From Coemansia sp. RSA 922 (lineage: Eukaryota > Kickxellomycota > Kickxellomycetes > Kickxellales > Kickxellaceae), in NCBI GenBank assembly GCA_027577415.1, contig JANBQS010000711.1, forward strand, positions 1 to 13,201: a DNA stretch of 13,201 nt. Direction: 5' to 3'. Positions 1 to 7,345 of this stretch are shown here, piece by piece. The position numbers and the translations under genes were made by a program. Positions within the stretch are counted from its first letter, which is position 1. Each line of letters begins with the position of its first letter. The notes under the pieces are model-generated. The model was not told the origin of the DNA and made no database searches. It saw only the letters and a list, made by a program, of their open reading frames with translations.

Positions 1-121
1 TGGCCTGGAGGAGGGATCGTGCGCACGCCAATTCCGCTATTTGCTGCACATATTTCTTCGTCCCTGACCTGGCAAGTTCTCCTTTGCGGGCTTGAAATAC
101 CCGTGCCAGCAAAAAAAGGCT

Positions 122-131
122 CCTTATAAGG
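122..131 (+). promoter_or_regulatory. TATA box / CArG-like palindrome upstream of MFS gene
   Basis: The ten bases CCTTATAAGG form a perfect palindrome. It contains TATAA (125-129), 98 bp upstream of the ATG at 223, which matches the TATA-to-ATG distance of other genes here (99-121 bp). It also fits the MADS-box CArG consensus CC(A/T)6GG. The core-promoter reading is the simpler one; MADS-factor binding is speculation. Confidence 0.55.
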
Positions 132-222
132 CTGCGCAGCATGTGGTGAAATCGGCGATGCAAAGAAAAAACATCATAAACTCATATTCCTGTCTTTCTA
201 TACTCCAATATTATTTACACAC

Positions 223-1548
223 ATGTCCCAAGTTCCAACGTCGCCCGACGCGGCAGCTGGCTCAGAAACGCCCACAATCGAATTAGACCAACTGCCAGCC
301 TCTGAAAAGACCCGTGATGTGGAGCCACCAGCCCCCGCCAGTCCTCCAGCCACTGACACAAAATATGGATGGCTGGTTGTTCTAGGGTGCTTCTTTGCGC
401 TCATGCTGTCGATTGGAACCACGACTACGTACGGCGTTTACCTACAGGAGTACAAGCTGGTTGAATTCCCCGATGCCGCGTCCTCTCTTTTATCGTGGAT
501 CGGGACACTCCAGTTTTCTATGATGTGTTTCTTTGGCATCGGCGTAGGTGTTTTGTGCGAGCACTTTGACACTCGACTGCTCTCTGCGCTTGGAGCCCTA
601 GTCAGTGGCCTCGCCCTTGTTGTTGCGTCGTTCTGCAATTCGCCATGGAAGCTGCTGCTGACGCAGGGGCTGCTCTATGGCTTTGGCGGATCGCTGCTCT
701 ACATAACCGGTCTAACTCTGCCGCCACAGTGGTTTAGCAAGTATCGCGCACTTGCCACTGGCATAGCCATCGCTGGCTCTGGCATTGGCGGACTCTGGCT
801 TTCGACTGCTACTCGCTCCATGACTAACAACCTGAGCCGGCAGTGGTCCTTGCGCATCACTGGACTCGTTATCATTGGCGTCTGTGGCGTTACTTCCCTG
901 CTAATGAAGATGCGATTCAAACCCGAAAAGCGTCAAAAGATCATTGATCTGTCGGTACTCCGCGACAAGCGCTTTGTTCTGCTGTTTCTGGGCGCCATGT
1001 TTGGAAGCGCAGGGTACTTTGTTCCTTATTATTTTATGCCGTCGTACGCTGTAGTAGTTCTAGGTAAGAACTCTGACTGGGGAGCCAACGTCTCGTCGAT
1101 AATGAATGGAGCTAGTATTGCTGGCCGTATTCTCATGGGTATTCTTGGCGACAGAGTGGGGTCTCTGAACACGCTCTGGGCGGCGACTCTTTTAAGTTGC
1201 CTCAGCATCCTAGTTCTTTGGCTGCCATTCAGCGGCGCAGGCACATTTTTTGCAGCGGCAGCCATCTTTGGCTTCTTCTCTGGTGCCATCGTGTCCCTCA
1301 TTCCTGTGGTCACTGCAAATATCTTTGGCGTCCGGCGACTGCCGAGCGTTATTGGACTACTAATGATTGCCTACATGACTGGTGGTTTGATATCATCTCC
1401 ACCAGCTGGCGCCATGTTAGACAAGTACGGACATGGCAAGGACTTTGACAGCCTAATTATATACACTGGCGTGCTTCTGGGTGTTTCTTCAGTCAGCCAG
1501 ACATTGCTGCGGCTGATAATTTCGCGCCAACTGTGGTATAAAGTTTAA
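223..1548 (+). CDS. MFS transporter, monocarboxylate-transporter-like (MCT family)
   Basis: This intronless gene encodes a 441-aa major facilitator of the MCT/SLC16-like family, predicted to sit in the plasma or an organelle membrane. Residues 1-46 form a Pro/Ser/Thr/Glu-rich cytosolic tail. TM1 begins at the family motif (D-T-K-Y-G-W, 45-50). About twelve hydrophobic segments follow, six on each side of a short basic loop (229-250). The family signature around W170-F-S-K-Y-R-A-L-A-T-G180 is followed by AGSGIGG (184-190), and GRILMGILGDRVG (301-313) is the MFS motif between TM8 and TM9. An ungapped TM1 alignment from GW puts Thr68 where mammalian MCT1 has its proton-coupling Lys38. The MCT1 Arg306 equivalent is kept (Arg302), but the Asp302 position is Ser298. 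The substrate therefore cannot be assumed to be lactate; fungal relatives such as the Mch proteins do not all carry monocarboxylates. The ATG at 223 is the first in frame and lies 98 bp after a TATA box. The family call is secure; the substrate is unknown. Confidence 0.93.
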   Translation: MSQVPTSPDAAAGSETPTIELDQLPASEKTRDVEPPAPASPPATDTKYGWLVVLGCFFALMLSIGTTTTYGVYLQEYKLVEFPDAASSLLSWIGTLQFSMMCFFGIGVGVLCEHFDTRLLSALGALVSGLALVVASFCNSPWKLLLTQGLLYGFGGSLLYITGLTLPPQWFSKYRALATGIAIAGSGIGGLWLSTATRSMTNNLSRQWSLRITGLVIIGVCGVTSLLMKMRFKPEKRQKIIDLSVLRDKRFVLLFLGAMFGSAGYFVPYYFMPSYAVVVLGKNSDWGANVSSIMNGASIAGRILMGILGDRVGSLNTLWAATLLSCLSILVLWLPFSGAGTFFAAAAIFGFFSGAIVSLIPVVTANIFGVRRLPSVIGLLMIAYMTGGLISSPPAGAMLDKYGHGKDFDSLIIYTGVLLGVSSVSQTLLRLIISRQLWYKV

Positions 1549-1698
1549 ATATTACAATACACTAAAAAAAACCCTTGATAACGTTTATGAAACGCCGGCT
1601 TGAGCCAGCAGCAGTTATATATACCACAAACTTTACTAGCAGCTTGGGCTATGGCCGCAAAAAAATAAAATAATAAAATAAAAAAAGAAAAGCTACGC
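1549..1698. other. Tail-to-tail intergenic region with A-rich tract
   Basis: This 150-bp spacer separates the stop of the MFS gene from the stop of the minus-strand gene at 1699. Positions 1659-1691 are almost pure A/T with A on the plus strand (one G). Such a tract could serve 3'-end formation of the plus-strand gene; on the minus strand it is T-rich downstream of the other gene. No coding potential is seen. Confidence 0.5.
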
Positions 1699-2502
1699 CT
1701 AGATCACATCCCAGGAGGCCCGCCATTCGCACTGTTCGGGACCTACTAACGCTTTATGCTCCTGCGTGTGTCTGATAGCACTTGCCGGCGGTGTGCTTAG
1801 TTGGATCGCTTCTGTCGGGCGCTGCCACATGGTGGTAGAACACTGAGCACCAGTCGAGCCTTGACGCCAACCACCGATTCTCTGTACGCTCGAGCGTTGC
1901 ATACAAGACAATCTTATATCATGCGACAAGCCCATCTGTGGCTGAACTCCGACTTCCCGCCAATCCTCACAACGGTACGACAGCGCGTCGTTGTTGAATG
2001 CTTGTGGCATGAACGCGCCTTGCTCTGGCGTCGAAATGGTCGATGCACGCCTTGAGCGGACCGCAATCGATGCTACTTGACCTGGCGCTGGTAGCTGGTG
2101 CGGCCCTTGACGAGCTTCAATTCCAATAACAATAGCGTGCGGTGCTGACTGCATTCGCCTATGACCAAGCGTCGGCGGACACGCGACTGGTAGGGGCGGC
2201 TGCAGTGCGCCCCTATGACTGTCAGTCATATGTGGAAGTGATAGTTCCATGCCAATAGCCGCTTGCTCGGGAATAGAGATTAGCTTTTGGTTCACTGTTG
2301 AGGACCATTTGCGAACCAAGACTCTAGGCTTTGCGTGACACGCAAATGTTGAGGGCAAGCGGTGTCCACTCCCAGCTGGCACTCTGGAGTGTACCATATC
2401 AAGGTTGAATCGGCCTTTGCTGCTTGAGACAGCACCTTCTCTATTGCTGTCGCTTGTATGCGACACCGTGGCGCGTCGGCGTGGTCCTATGCAGACAAAC
2501 AT
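1699..2502 (-). CDS. Hypothetical protein, 267 aa, basic and Ser/Pro-rich
   Basis: I do not recognise this protein. An open frame this long with no competing gene on the other strand is unlikely by chance, so I think it is real. It starts at an ATG with A at -3 (AACATG). No membrane segment or globular domain is obvious. The composition is rich in Ser, Arg, Gln, Pro and Ala, suggesting mostly disorder. Three basophilic kinase-type sites stand out: RRAT (9-12), RRMQS (115-119) and RRAST (151-155), the last followed by I-S-T-P. The C-terminal third has five of the protein's seven Trp residues, which is unusual for pure disorder. It converges on the MFS gene and lies downstream of, and on the same strand as, the Trm2 gene. 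The true start could lie upstream: an ATG at 2677 follows a TTAAATAC element (about 2729-2736), and ATAG at 2487-2490 could be an acceptor, but no strong in-frame donor was found. It could also be a decaying or lineage-specific gene. Confidence 0.5.
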   Translation of the reverse strand: MFVCIGPRRRATVSHTSDSNREGAVSSSKGRFNLDMVHSRVPAGSGHRLPSTFACHAKPRVLVRKWSSTVNQKLISIPEQAAIGMELSLPHMTDSHRGALQPPLPVACPPTLGHRRMQSAPHAIVIGIEARQGPHQLPAPGQVASIAVRSRRASTISTPEQGAFMPQAFNNDALSYRCEDWREVGVQPQMGLSHDIRLSCMQRSSVQRIGGWRQGSTGAQCSTTMWQRPTEAIQLSTPPASAIRHTQEHKALVGPEQCEWRASWDVI

Positions 2503-2882
2503 GTTTGTGAGTTACAAATAGTAGGCAACTTTCCAAAACGAGGATAATAATATTAAAAGAGCGACAGTTAGCAAAACCAAACAAATAAAAGTTAGCACGC
2601 GCCAGAGAAGGAGAAGCTCGCCACCAGCTCCCTGAACCAGACGCCATCACTGCAGTAACCAGAACTGGAATATGCATGCTAAACGGTTTGTGCCTAAGCT
2701 ACAATCGATTTGGGGGTGTTGGTGGCGTGTATTTAAGCAATTGAACAGCCACAAACAGGCGACACAATGCTTAGCGCCGGCCACGTCTCTCTGTCTGTGC
2801 GCACAACCGGCCTAGTAGCAGCATTATTGCTCAAGACATGGCCTGCAGTAGTGGCGGCGTAAAGTAGGGAATATAGAGACAT
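2503..2882. other. Intergenic spacer between Trm2 3' end and hypothetical gene
   Basis: This 380-bp spacer should hold the 3'-UTR of the Trm2 gene and the promoter of the 267-aa gene, both on the minus strand. A minus-strand TTAAATAC (about 2729-2736) is the best TATA-like element. Two GCTAAC motifs on the minus strand (about 2567-2597) resemble branch sites, so part of this stretch may be an intron in the leader of the downstream gene. I see no RNA gene or repeat. Confidence 0.35.
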
Positions 2883-4775
2883 TTATTCTTTGCGGACCAG
2901 CGTGACAATGTTCTCTACATGGTACGTTTGCGGAAACAGGTCAAATGGCTGGACGCTAACCACTTCGTACACAGACGAGGGCTTTGTCTCAACGGCAGCT
3001 ACTGCGCCATCAATAGAGATGGCGCCTCTGCTGAACATGTGATTAATGTCCCTAGCCTGGGCCGGCACACCGCAGGCAATGTATACAATGACGCGAGGAC
3101 CATACGCAATGAGCTGGTCGAGAAAGTCGGGGTTGCTTCCCTTGCGTGGAGGGTCGATAATCACTGCGGTGTGTCTCGGGTCTGTGTCTACCTTGTCAAA
3201 GAGCTTGGACGCGTCGCCGAGGAGGAAATCGCAATTGCCAATCCCGTTCATCTTGGCGTTGTCATTTGCGCACGATATCGACTCATTGGAGATTTCAATG
3301 CCCAGTACTTTGTCAAAGCCCGCGTGGCACGCGATGCCAAACAGTCCGGATCCGCAGTAGGCATCAATCAAGTATCTGAGCTCGCCAGAACCATCCTCGA
3401 CAGCCAGGCGGCGGCTCCACTGATCCAGCTCGTCGCGCACATATCCCGTGAATGCAGGCAGAATCGAGGCGTTGTTTTGGAAAAACGATGAAGCGGGGAA
3501 GCGAAACTTTAGCTTTCCAACGACATCGGTAACCCAGCCCTTAAAGTCCAGCACGTAGTCCTTTACCAGATCGGCAGCCGGAATGCTGCTCACGTCGCCC
3601 TGTGGATCACCCTTGGGCACATTGGTCTCACGCACAAGCAGTGTGGCACCACGCTTGTAGGACGACATCTTGGCCTTTGCCTCCTTGCGCGCCTGCTTAG
3701 CGCCCTGCCGCACGGCATCAGTGCCAATGATGCAGTCTTCAATGTCCAGCACACGGCGCTGGCCAGACATGGCAAAGCCAATTGGGACTTGGTCGGGCGG
3801 CGTGCCTTTGCGGATGTCAAAGTGCGGCGTAAGCTTTGTCCGGTAGCCAAATGGCAGCGGTGACTGGGAAACCGGAGCCACAGTTAGCTTGGTAAACAGC
3901 GGATTGGCTTGCACCAGCGCACGCTCGACAACCTGGCGCTTGAATTCCAGCTGATCGCTGTACCCAACATGCTGTAGCTGGCACCCTGCGCACTTGCCAA
4001 AGTACTGACACGGCGCCTCAACACGCAGCGGCGACTGCTCGCTGACAGACAGTGTATCGCACTGTGTATACCCCCACTCGTGGCGCACAGACCTAATCCT
4101 CACTCTTTCTCCGCGGAGAGTAAATGGGGCCGTAAAGACCCACGGGCGAGCTCCTCTAGAGACCATCGCGCGCACTTCGTCCATGGTCTCTCGTGTGGCA
4201 ATCCCAACGCCTCGCTCAGTCAGCTCGTGCACGAATACATCAAATTCACAGTCCGCCTCAGCACCGCCGGAAAGCTTGGCTGGGACGGGTGCCGCTCGGC
4301 AAAACTCTGCCTCGTCTTTCTTGTTCGCCTCTGGCCAGCCAAACGACTTGGGTACGTTCAATGCCTCTGTATCGGGCTGGCCTTCAAGCCAAGCGCTACG
4401 AAGCAGCAACTCGATTGCATCCAGCACAGTCTCGTCGGCATTTGCCTTGCGCGCGCCCTGTGCCTTGCGCTTGTCTCCACGAGTCAGCTTGGCACGCTTT
4501 TGCTCATGCGCGCTTGGCAGCAGCACAGCCGAGGCGTTCTCTTCGTCGGCCATATCGACGTTCGAATTTAGTCCAGGTGATGCTGCGCGCTTGAATCCAA
4601 GGTCAGCGGTATGCTCTGGCGTGCAGCCGCTAGGTATTTCTTCAGGCATGTGAGATAGGGTTCGAATATACAACCTCGATAGGTGGCTAGTAGCGACCTT
4701 GTTGGTGATGTGGTGAAATGGGGTAAAGTGGAGGCGAGTTCGTTTGAAGCCAAGTTGAGCAACAGCACGAAGCAT
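2883..4775 (-). CDS. TRM2: tRNA (uracil-5-)-methyltransferase, Trm2/RumA family
   Basis: This enzyme makes 5-methyluridine (ribothymidine) at position 54 of the tRNA T-loop using S-adenosylmethionine. The 630-aa model starts at 4775, the first ATG; the frame is open further upstream but without an ATG. Residues 1-43 look like a mitochondrial presequence: many Arg, Lys, His, Ser and Thr and no acidic residue. A basic stretch (about 93-109) could be a nuclear signal. A TRAM-like region (about 177-256) precedes a RumA-type Cys cluster: C256-x5-C262-x2-C265 plus C348, ligands for an Fe-S cluster in bacterial RumA. The methyltransferase domain shows FFQNN (431-435), motif I IDAYCGSGLFGI (470-481), IDPPRKG (540-546), the nucleophile Cys568 in YIACGVPAQARD, and Glu621 in FPQTYHVE. 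The usual Asn after the nucleophile is Gly here. The gene is divergent from the verprolin gene across a 307-bp spacer. The family call is very secure; dual localisation is inferred. Confidence 0.93.
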   Translation of the reverse strand: MLRAVAQLGFKRTRLHFTPFHHITNKVATSHLSRLYIRTLSHMPEEIPSGCTPEHTADLGFKRAASPGLNSNVDMADEENASAVLLPSAHEQKRAKLTRGDKRKAQGARKANADETVLDAIELLLRSAWLEGQPDTEALNVPKSFGWPEANKKDEAEFCRAAPVPAKLSGGAEADCEFDVFVHELTERGVGIATRETMDEVRAMVSRGARPWVFTAPFTLRGERVRIRSVRHEWGYTQCDTLSVSEQSPLRVEAPCQYFGKCAGCQLQHVGYSDQLEFKRQVVERALVQANPLFTKLTVAPVSQSPLPFGYRTKLTPHFDIRKGTPPDQVPIGFAMSGQRRVLDIEDCIIGTDAVRQGAKQARKEAKAKMSSYKRGATLLVRETNVPKGDPQGDVSSIPAADLVKDYVLDFKGWVTDVVGKLKFRFPASSFFQNNASILPAFTGYVRDELDQWSRRLAVEDGSGELRYLIDAYCGSGLFGIACHAGFDKVLGIEISNESISCANDNAKMNGIGNCDFLLGDASKLFDKVDTDPRHTAVIIDPPRKGSNPDFLDQLIAYGPRVIVYIACGVPAQARDINHMFSRGAISIDGAVAAVETKPSSVYEVVSVQPFDLFPQTYHVENIVTLVRKE

Positions 4776-5082
4776 GTAAAGCAAATAAATAAACGCAGAG
4801 TAGCAAGAAAGATGAGATGGCAGAGATGATCGCTGCCAGGAAGGCTTTTCAGGCGCAAATATTGCTTGCGCGATTAATGGATTGGTGATCAGCGACTTCA
4901 ATATCACGTGGCTGGTGCCAAGCGAGGCGGGAATGCAAAAATGCTAATTGCTTTCGTTTTGCTCTTTCCCATCTTCCACAATTTCATATCTCTCTATAGA
5001 CAAGCCTCTGACCTATTTCGCCCTTTTGCAAACAAAAAAGCAACTACTTGGGCGGCATTCGCTGTAATAAGAATCACTTACA
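4776..5082. promoter_or_regulatory. Divergent promoter region between TRM2 and verprolin, with CACGTG E-box
   Basis: This 307-bp stretch lies between the first ATGs of two divergent genes and so should carry both promoters. It contains one palindromic CACGTG (4905-4910), the core site of bHLH factors such as Cbf1/Pho4/USF types. CTCTATAGA near 4991-4999 is a weak TATA-like candidate for the plus-strand gene. The minus-strand frame of TRM2 is open through much of this region but has no ATG. Confidence 0.45.
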
Positions 5083-6538
5083 ATGGCCGATCGAAATGCC
5101 CTCCTTCAGCAAATCCAAGCGGGCAAACGGCTCAAGAAGGCGCAGACTACTGAGCACTCTGCCATACCAGTCGGGAAAGTAGGAGGTAGCGGCCCGCCAG
5201 CAGGTGGTATGGCGCCTCCGAGGCCGCCAGTAGGTGGTATGGCACCTCCGAGGCCACCAGTACCGCCTCCTGGAGGCTTCTCCAGCAGCATCAGCAGCGC
5301 ACCCGCGGAACCACGCACAGCACCGCCTCCAGGCATGCCTGGCCTAGGAGGACTATTTTCTGGCGGAATGCCCAAGCTAAAGCACCGCACTGGTGGAGTG
5401 AGCATTGCTAGAAGTAAGTTTCGCAGAGAAAGAGTGTACGCTGAATGCATTAAACGACACCAATGTGCTAACCAGGCAATGTGTTTGACATGTACATGCC
5501 ATTATTTGCCCTTTAGCAAGCGAAGACGGCGACGCGGCAGGAACTGCAACAGCACCTAACTCGTATGAGCCAGCTGGGCAAAAGGCGTCGAGCGGACCGC
5601 GGTTTCAGTTTCCATTCCGCCGAAACAGCCACGCTCGTAGCAACAGCCAAACAGACACGCCTGGTACCACAGACAACTCAGCTCCAGCACCACAGGCGCC
5701 ACATACTATGTCAATAGCAAGGGCCCCGCTCCCGCCTCCTGCGACCAGCGGGCTGCCCGCATTGCCAGGCCGGCGACCCAGCGACGCGGGAAGTGCGCCA
5801 TCGATGCCCTCAATCCCAGCGGCACGGCTTCCGCCTATTCCACCTAGTTCAGCGCCTACTTCGCGGTCCAGCAGCTCTGTTGCTGGCAAGAAAGCTCCGC
5901 CGCCGCCGCCGTCGTCGCGCAAGCCTCAGATTAAGCCAAAGCCGATGGGTCTTGGTACAAATCGCATGACATCCCAGCAGCAGTCGCCAGGACTTGGAAG
6001 CATGTCTGACCTGCGCGGCAGTTTGCGCACTGTGGGAACTGGCGAGCCAGGCTCGCCAATTGCATCTCCTAGCTCTGCTAGAAACTCGGTCGACGATGTC
6101 AGCCAAGGCGGTGGCATTGTCGAGGAGAGCCAGGGCAGCGTCAGCTCGCTAGCCGGCATGTTTGGTCAAAGCGTACGCGGCAAGGCGCCTGGCCACAACA
6201 GGACTCTCACTGGCAGCACGTTTACAACCCCAGCGCCGACGCCTCAGATGCCCGCCAAGGCACCGCCACTTCCGCCTAATACAGCAAATAGCCTTTATGG
6301 CCACCGCCGGGCGAGCAGCAACTCCGCGCCTAACCACCTGCCACCACCACCTCCCCCACAGACCCTGGGAAAGGCCATTGGCATTGGTGCTGCTATAGTT
6401 CCTGATGTGCCTTTGTGCGAAGGCCGGTGGACGTTCCACTCGATGTCTGAGCTGCCACCACCACCGCCAACCAGAATCTCCCGCCATTTGTACCCTAGTG
6501 GGAACAGCTCGGGTAGCGCCATCGCACTAGACATTTAG
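5083..6538 (+). CDS. VRP1: Verprolin/WIP-family WH2 protein (two exons)
   Basis: This gene binds actin and WASP-family proteins to control Arp2/3-driven actin assembly at cortical patches. The model joins 5083-5413 and 5517-6538, giving 450 aa. A WH2 actin-binding motif lies at the N-terminus (R4-N-A-L-L-Q-Q-I11 and L17-K-K19). Next come Pro-rich tracts, a duplicated GGMAPPRPPV decapeptide (41-60), and GLGGLFSGGMPKLK (87-100), as in vertebrate WIP after its WH2. Exon 2 adds Ser/Pro-rich linkers with poly-Pro runs near 238-242 and 386-391, likely profilin or SH3 ligands. The C-terminus has the WASP-binding core EGRWTFHSMSELPPPPP (412-428), followed by R-H-L-Y-P-S. That pattern closely matches the WIP W-binding region. 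The basic stretch that ends animal WIP is absent; the protein stops 13 residues after YPS. The ATG at 5083 is directly at the WH2. The next plus-strand gene is a RhoGEF of the same pathway. Confidence 0.9.
5203..5262 (+). repeat. Tandem 30-bp repeat (2 copies) in verprolin exon 1
   Basis: Two adjacent 30-bp units (5203-5232 and 5233-5262) differ at only two positions, both synonymous third-codon changes. Each encodes the same Pro-rich decapeptide GGMAPPRPPV. It looks like a recent coding minisatellite duplication that adds one more APPRPP-type SH3/profilin-like ligand. Confidence 0.85.
5414..5516 (+). other. Spliceosomal intron of verprolin gene (103 nt, phase 1)
   Basis: The donor GTAAGT starts at 5414. 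A GCTAAC branch site is at 5467-5472 and the acceptor CTTTAG ends at 5516. Removing it joins codon A|CA in phase 1. The exon 2 frame is then open from 5517 straight into the Pro-rich and WASP-binding C-terminus, which the unspliced frame never reaches. Confidence 0.85.
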
Positions 6539-6924
6539 GACGGTCCGAGCCGCGCTCCACACACGCGCCCCCTGACTTTGGGCTGAGCTAGTAGCCACCG
6601 GTCTATAGGGTCAACGTGTGCTGAAAGGCGAACCAAACTCCTAGATACGAAATGTGGCCAGTGTGCTGTTGATTGCTTTTGGATGCGTAGCTTCCTTTAT
6701 CGCATCACATTTGTATGTACAACACGACATGTAATCATGTATACGTTCAATGTGATATGTTTTGTCTGCAGTCATGGCTGCAGAAGTGTCTTTAAACCTG
6801 TCTCAAACTAGACAAGCCCTTTTGAACTCCCAGCGAAAGTGGTCCAAACATGTCACGGTCTGAGTTTGATTGTTGTTTAAGCGCTGTCGTTGTCAATGCA
6901 GTGCGGAATGTTTCTAGGCGAACG

Positions 6925-6988
6925 TCACAACTCGCGAGCTGCACATCCAACTGCAAGCGAACGGCGAGTGGCACAAAGCGAGTTGTGA
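6925..6988. repeat. 11-bp perfect inverted repeat, 42-bp spacer
   Basis: TCACAACTCGC (6925-6935) is exactly complementary in reverse to GCGAGTTGTGA (6978-6988). The loop contains a second imperfect pairing (GCTGCA with TGCAAGC), so a transcript could form a branched hairpin. It lies about 240 bp upstream of the TATA box of the LRR-RhoGEF. It may be a dimeric regulator site, a small structured RNA, or chance. No flanking target duplication was seen. Confidence 0.4.
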
Positions 6989-7224
6989 ACTAGCGCGAAA
7001 TATGCCAAAGCTTTTGTGCATTTGTGATTCTGGAAGGGGTGTGTTCCTGCGCCTTTCATCTCAAGGTGCAGAAATCATGGCTGCCAAGCCCGGTTGCGAA
7101 CCCACCCCTGTAGCCCCTGCCTGACCACCCCTCCCTCAACACACTCTCTCTTGAAAGCACTTGCATACTCTTTGCTCCGCTCCGTCTCAACTCTGGCCCA
7201 TTTTTTTTTACTTTACTCCACTAC

Positions 7225-7232
7225 TATAAATA
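7225..7232 (+). promoter_or_regulatory. TATA box of LRR-RhoGEF gene
   Basis: TATAAATA lies 121 bp upstream of the ATG at 7346 and just after a pyrimidine-rich stretch. No ATG occurs between it and 7346, so the triple ATG at 7346-7354 would be the first met by a scanning ribosome. Confidence 0.65.
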
Positions 7233-7345
7233 TTGACTACATTTTCTTGCATAGACGACCTGCTACTATCTGCGAAGAGTCTGTCTCATTAGCACCAACA
7301 CGGCTAATTAGCTCTAGAACTGAAGCACCCCGCACCTATTACTTA

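Larger units (their letters stand above)
6539..7345. other. Intergenic region, verprolin 3' end and LRR-RhoGEF promoter
   Basis: This is the longest gene-free stretch between the protein genes (807 bp). It holds the verprolin 3'-UTR, an 11-bp inverted repeat (6925-6988), a pyrimidine-rich segment (about 7100-7220) and the TATA box of the next gene (7225-7232). No open frame here looks like protein. No tRNA or rRNA fold was recognised. Confidence 0.5.

Noticed and set aside
1590..1606. GCCGGCTTGAGCCAGC hairpin-like sequence after the MFS stop
   Set aside because: The stem carries a mismatch and has too small a loop; such terminator hairpins are not expected for fungal protein genes.
1549..1691. 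MFS gene as a retrogene (intronless, followed by an A-rich tract)
   Set aside because: It has its own well-placed TATA box, the tract is interrupted by T and G, no target duplication is visible, and other genes here are intronless too.
2441..2677. 78-aa hydrophobic minus-strand frame upstream of the hypothetical gene
   Set aside because: It overlaps the longer gene in another frame. It could at most contribute a short first exon, and no good in-frame splice donor was found.
2919..3491. 190-aa plus-strand frame antisense to TRM2, and several others at 4080-4653
   Set aside because: They are mirror frames of the well-supported TRM2 coding strand and have no recognisable domain.
4776..4907. 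Upstream extension of TRM2 by 44 codons
   Set aside because: The extension begins with GTG (inside the CACGTG box) and has no ATG; the first ATG in frame is at 4775.
5414..5559. Unspliced 158-aa verprolin ending at 5559
   Set aside because: The tail after 5413 is intron sequence; splicing gives the expected C-terminal WASP-binding region.
6772..7084. Repeat of TCATGGCTGC at 6772-6781 and 7075-7084
   Set aside because: A single 10-bp direct repeat about 300 bp apart is expected fairly often by chance, and the flanks do not match.
7092..7102. GGTTGCGAACC resembling a tRNA B box
   Set aside because: It does not fit GGTTCRANYCC exactly, and no A box or cloverleaf is found upstream at the right distance.
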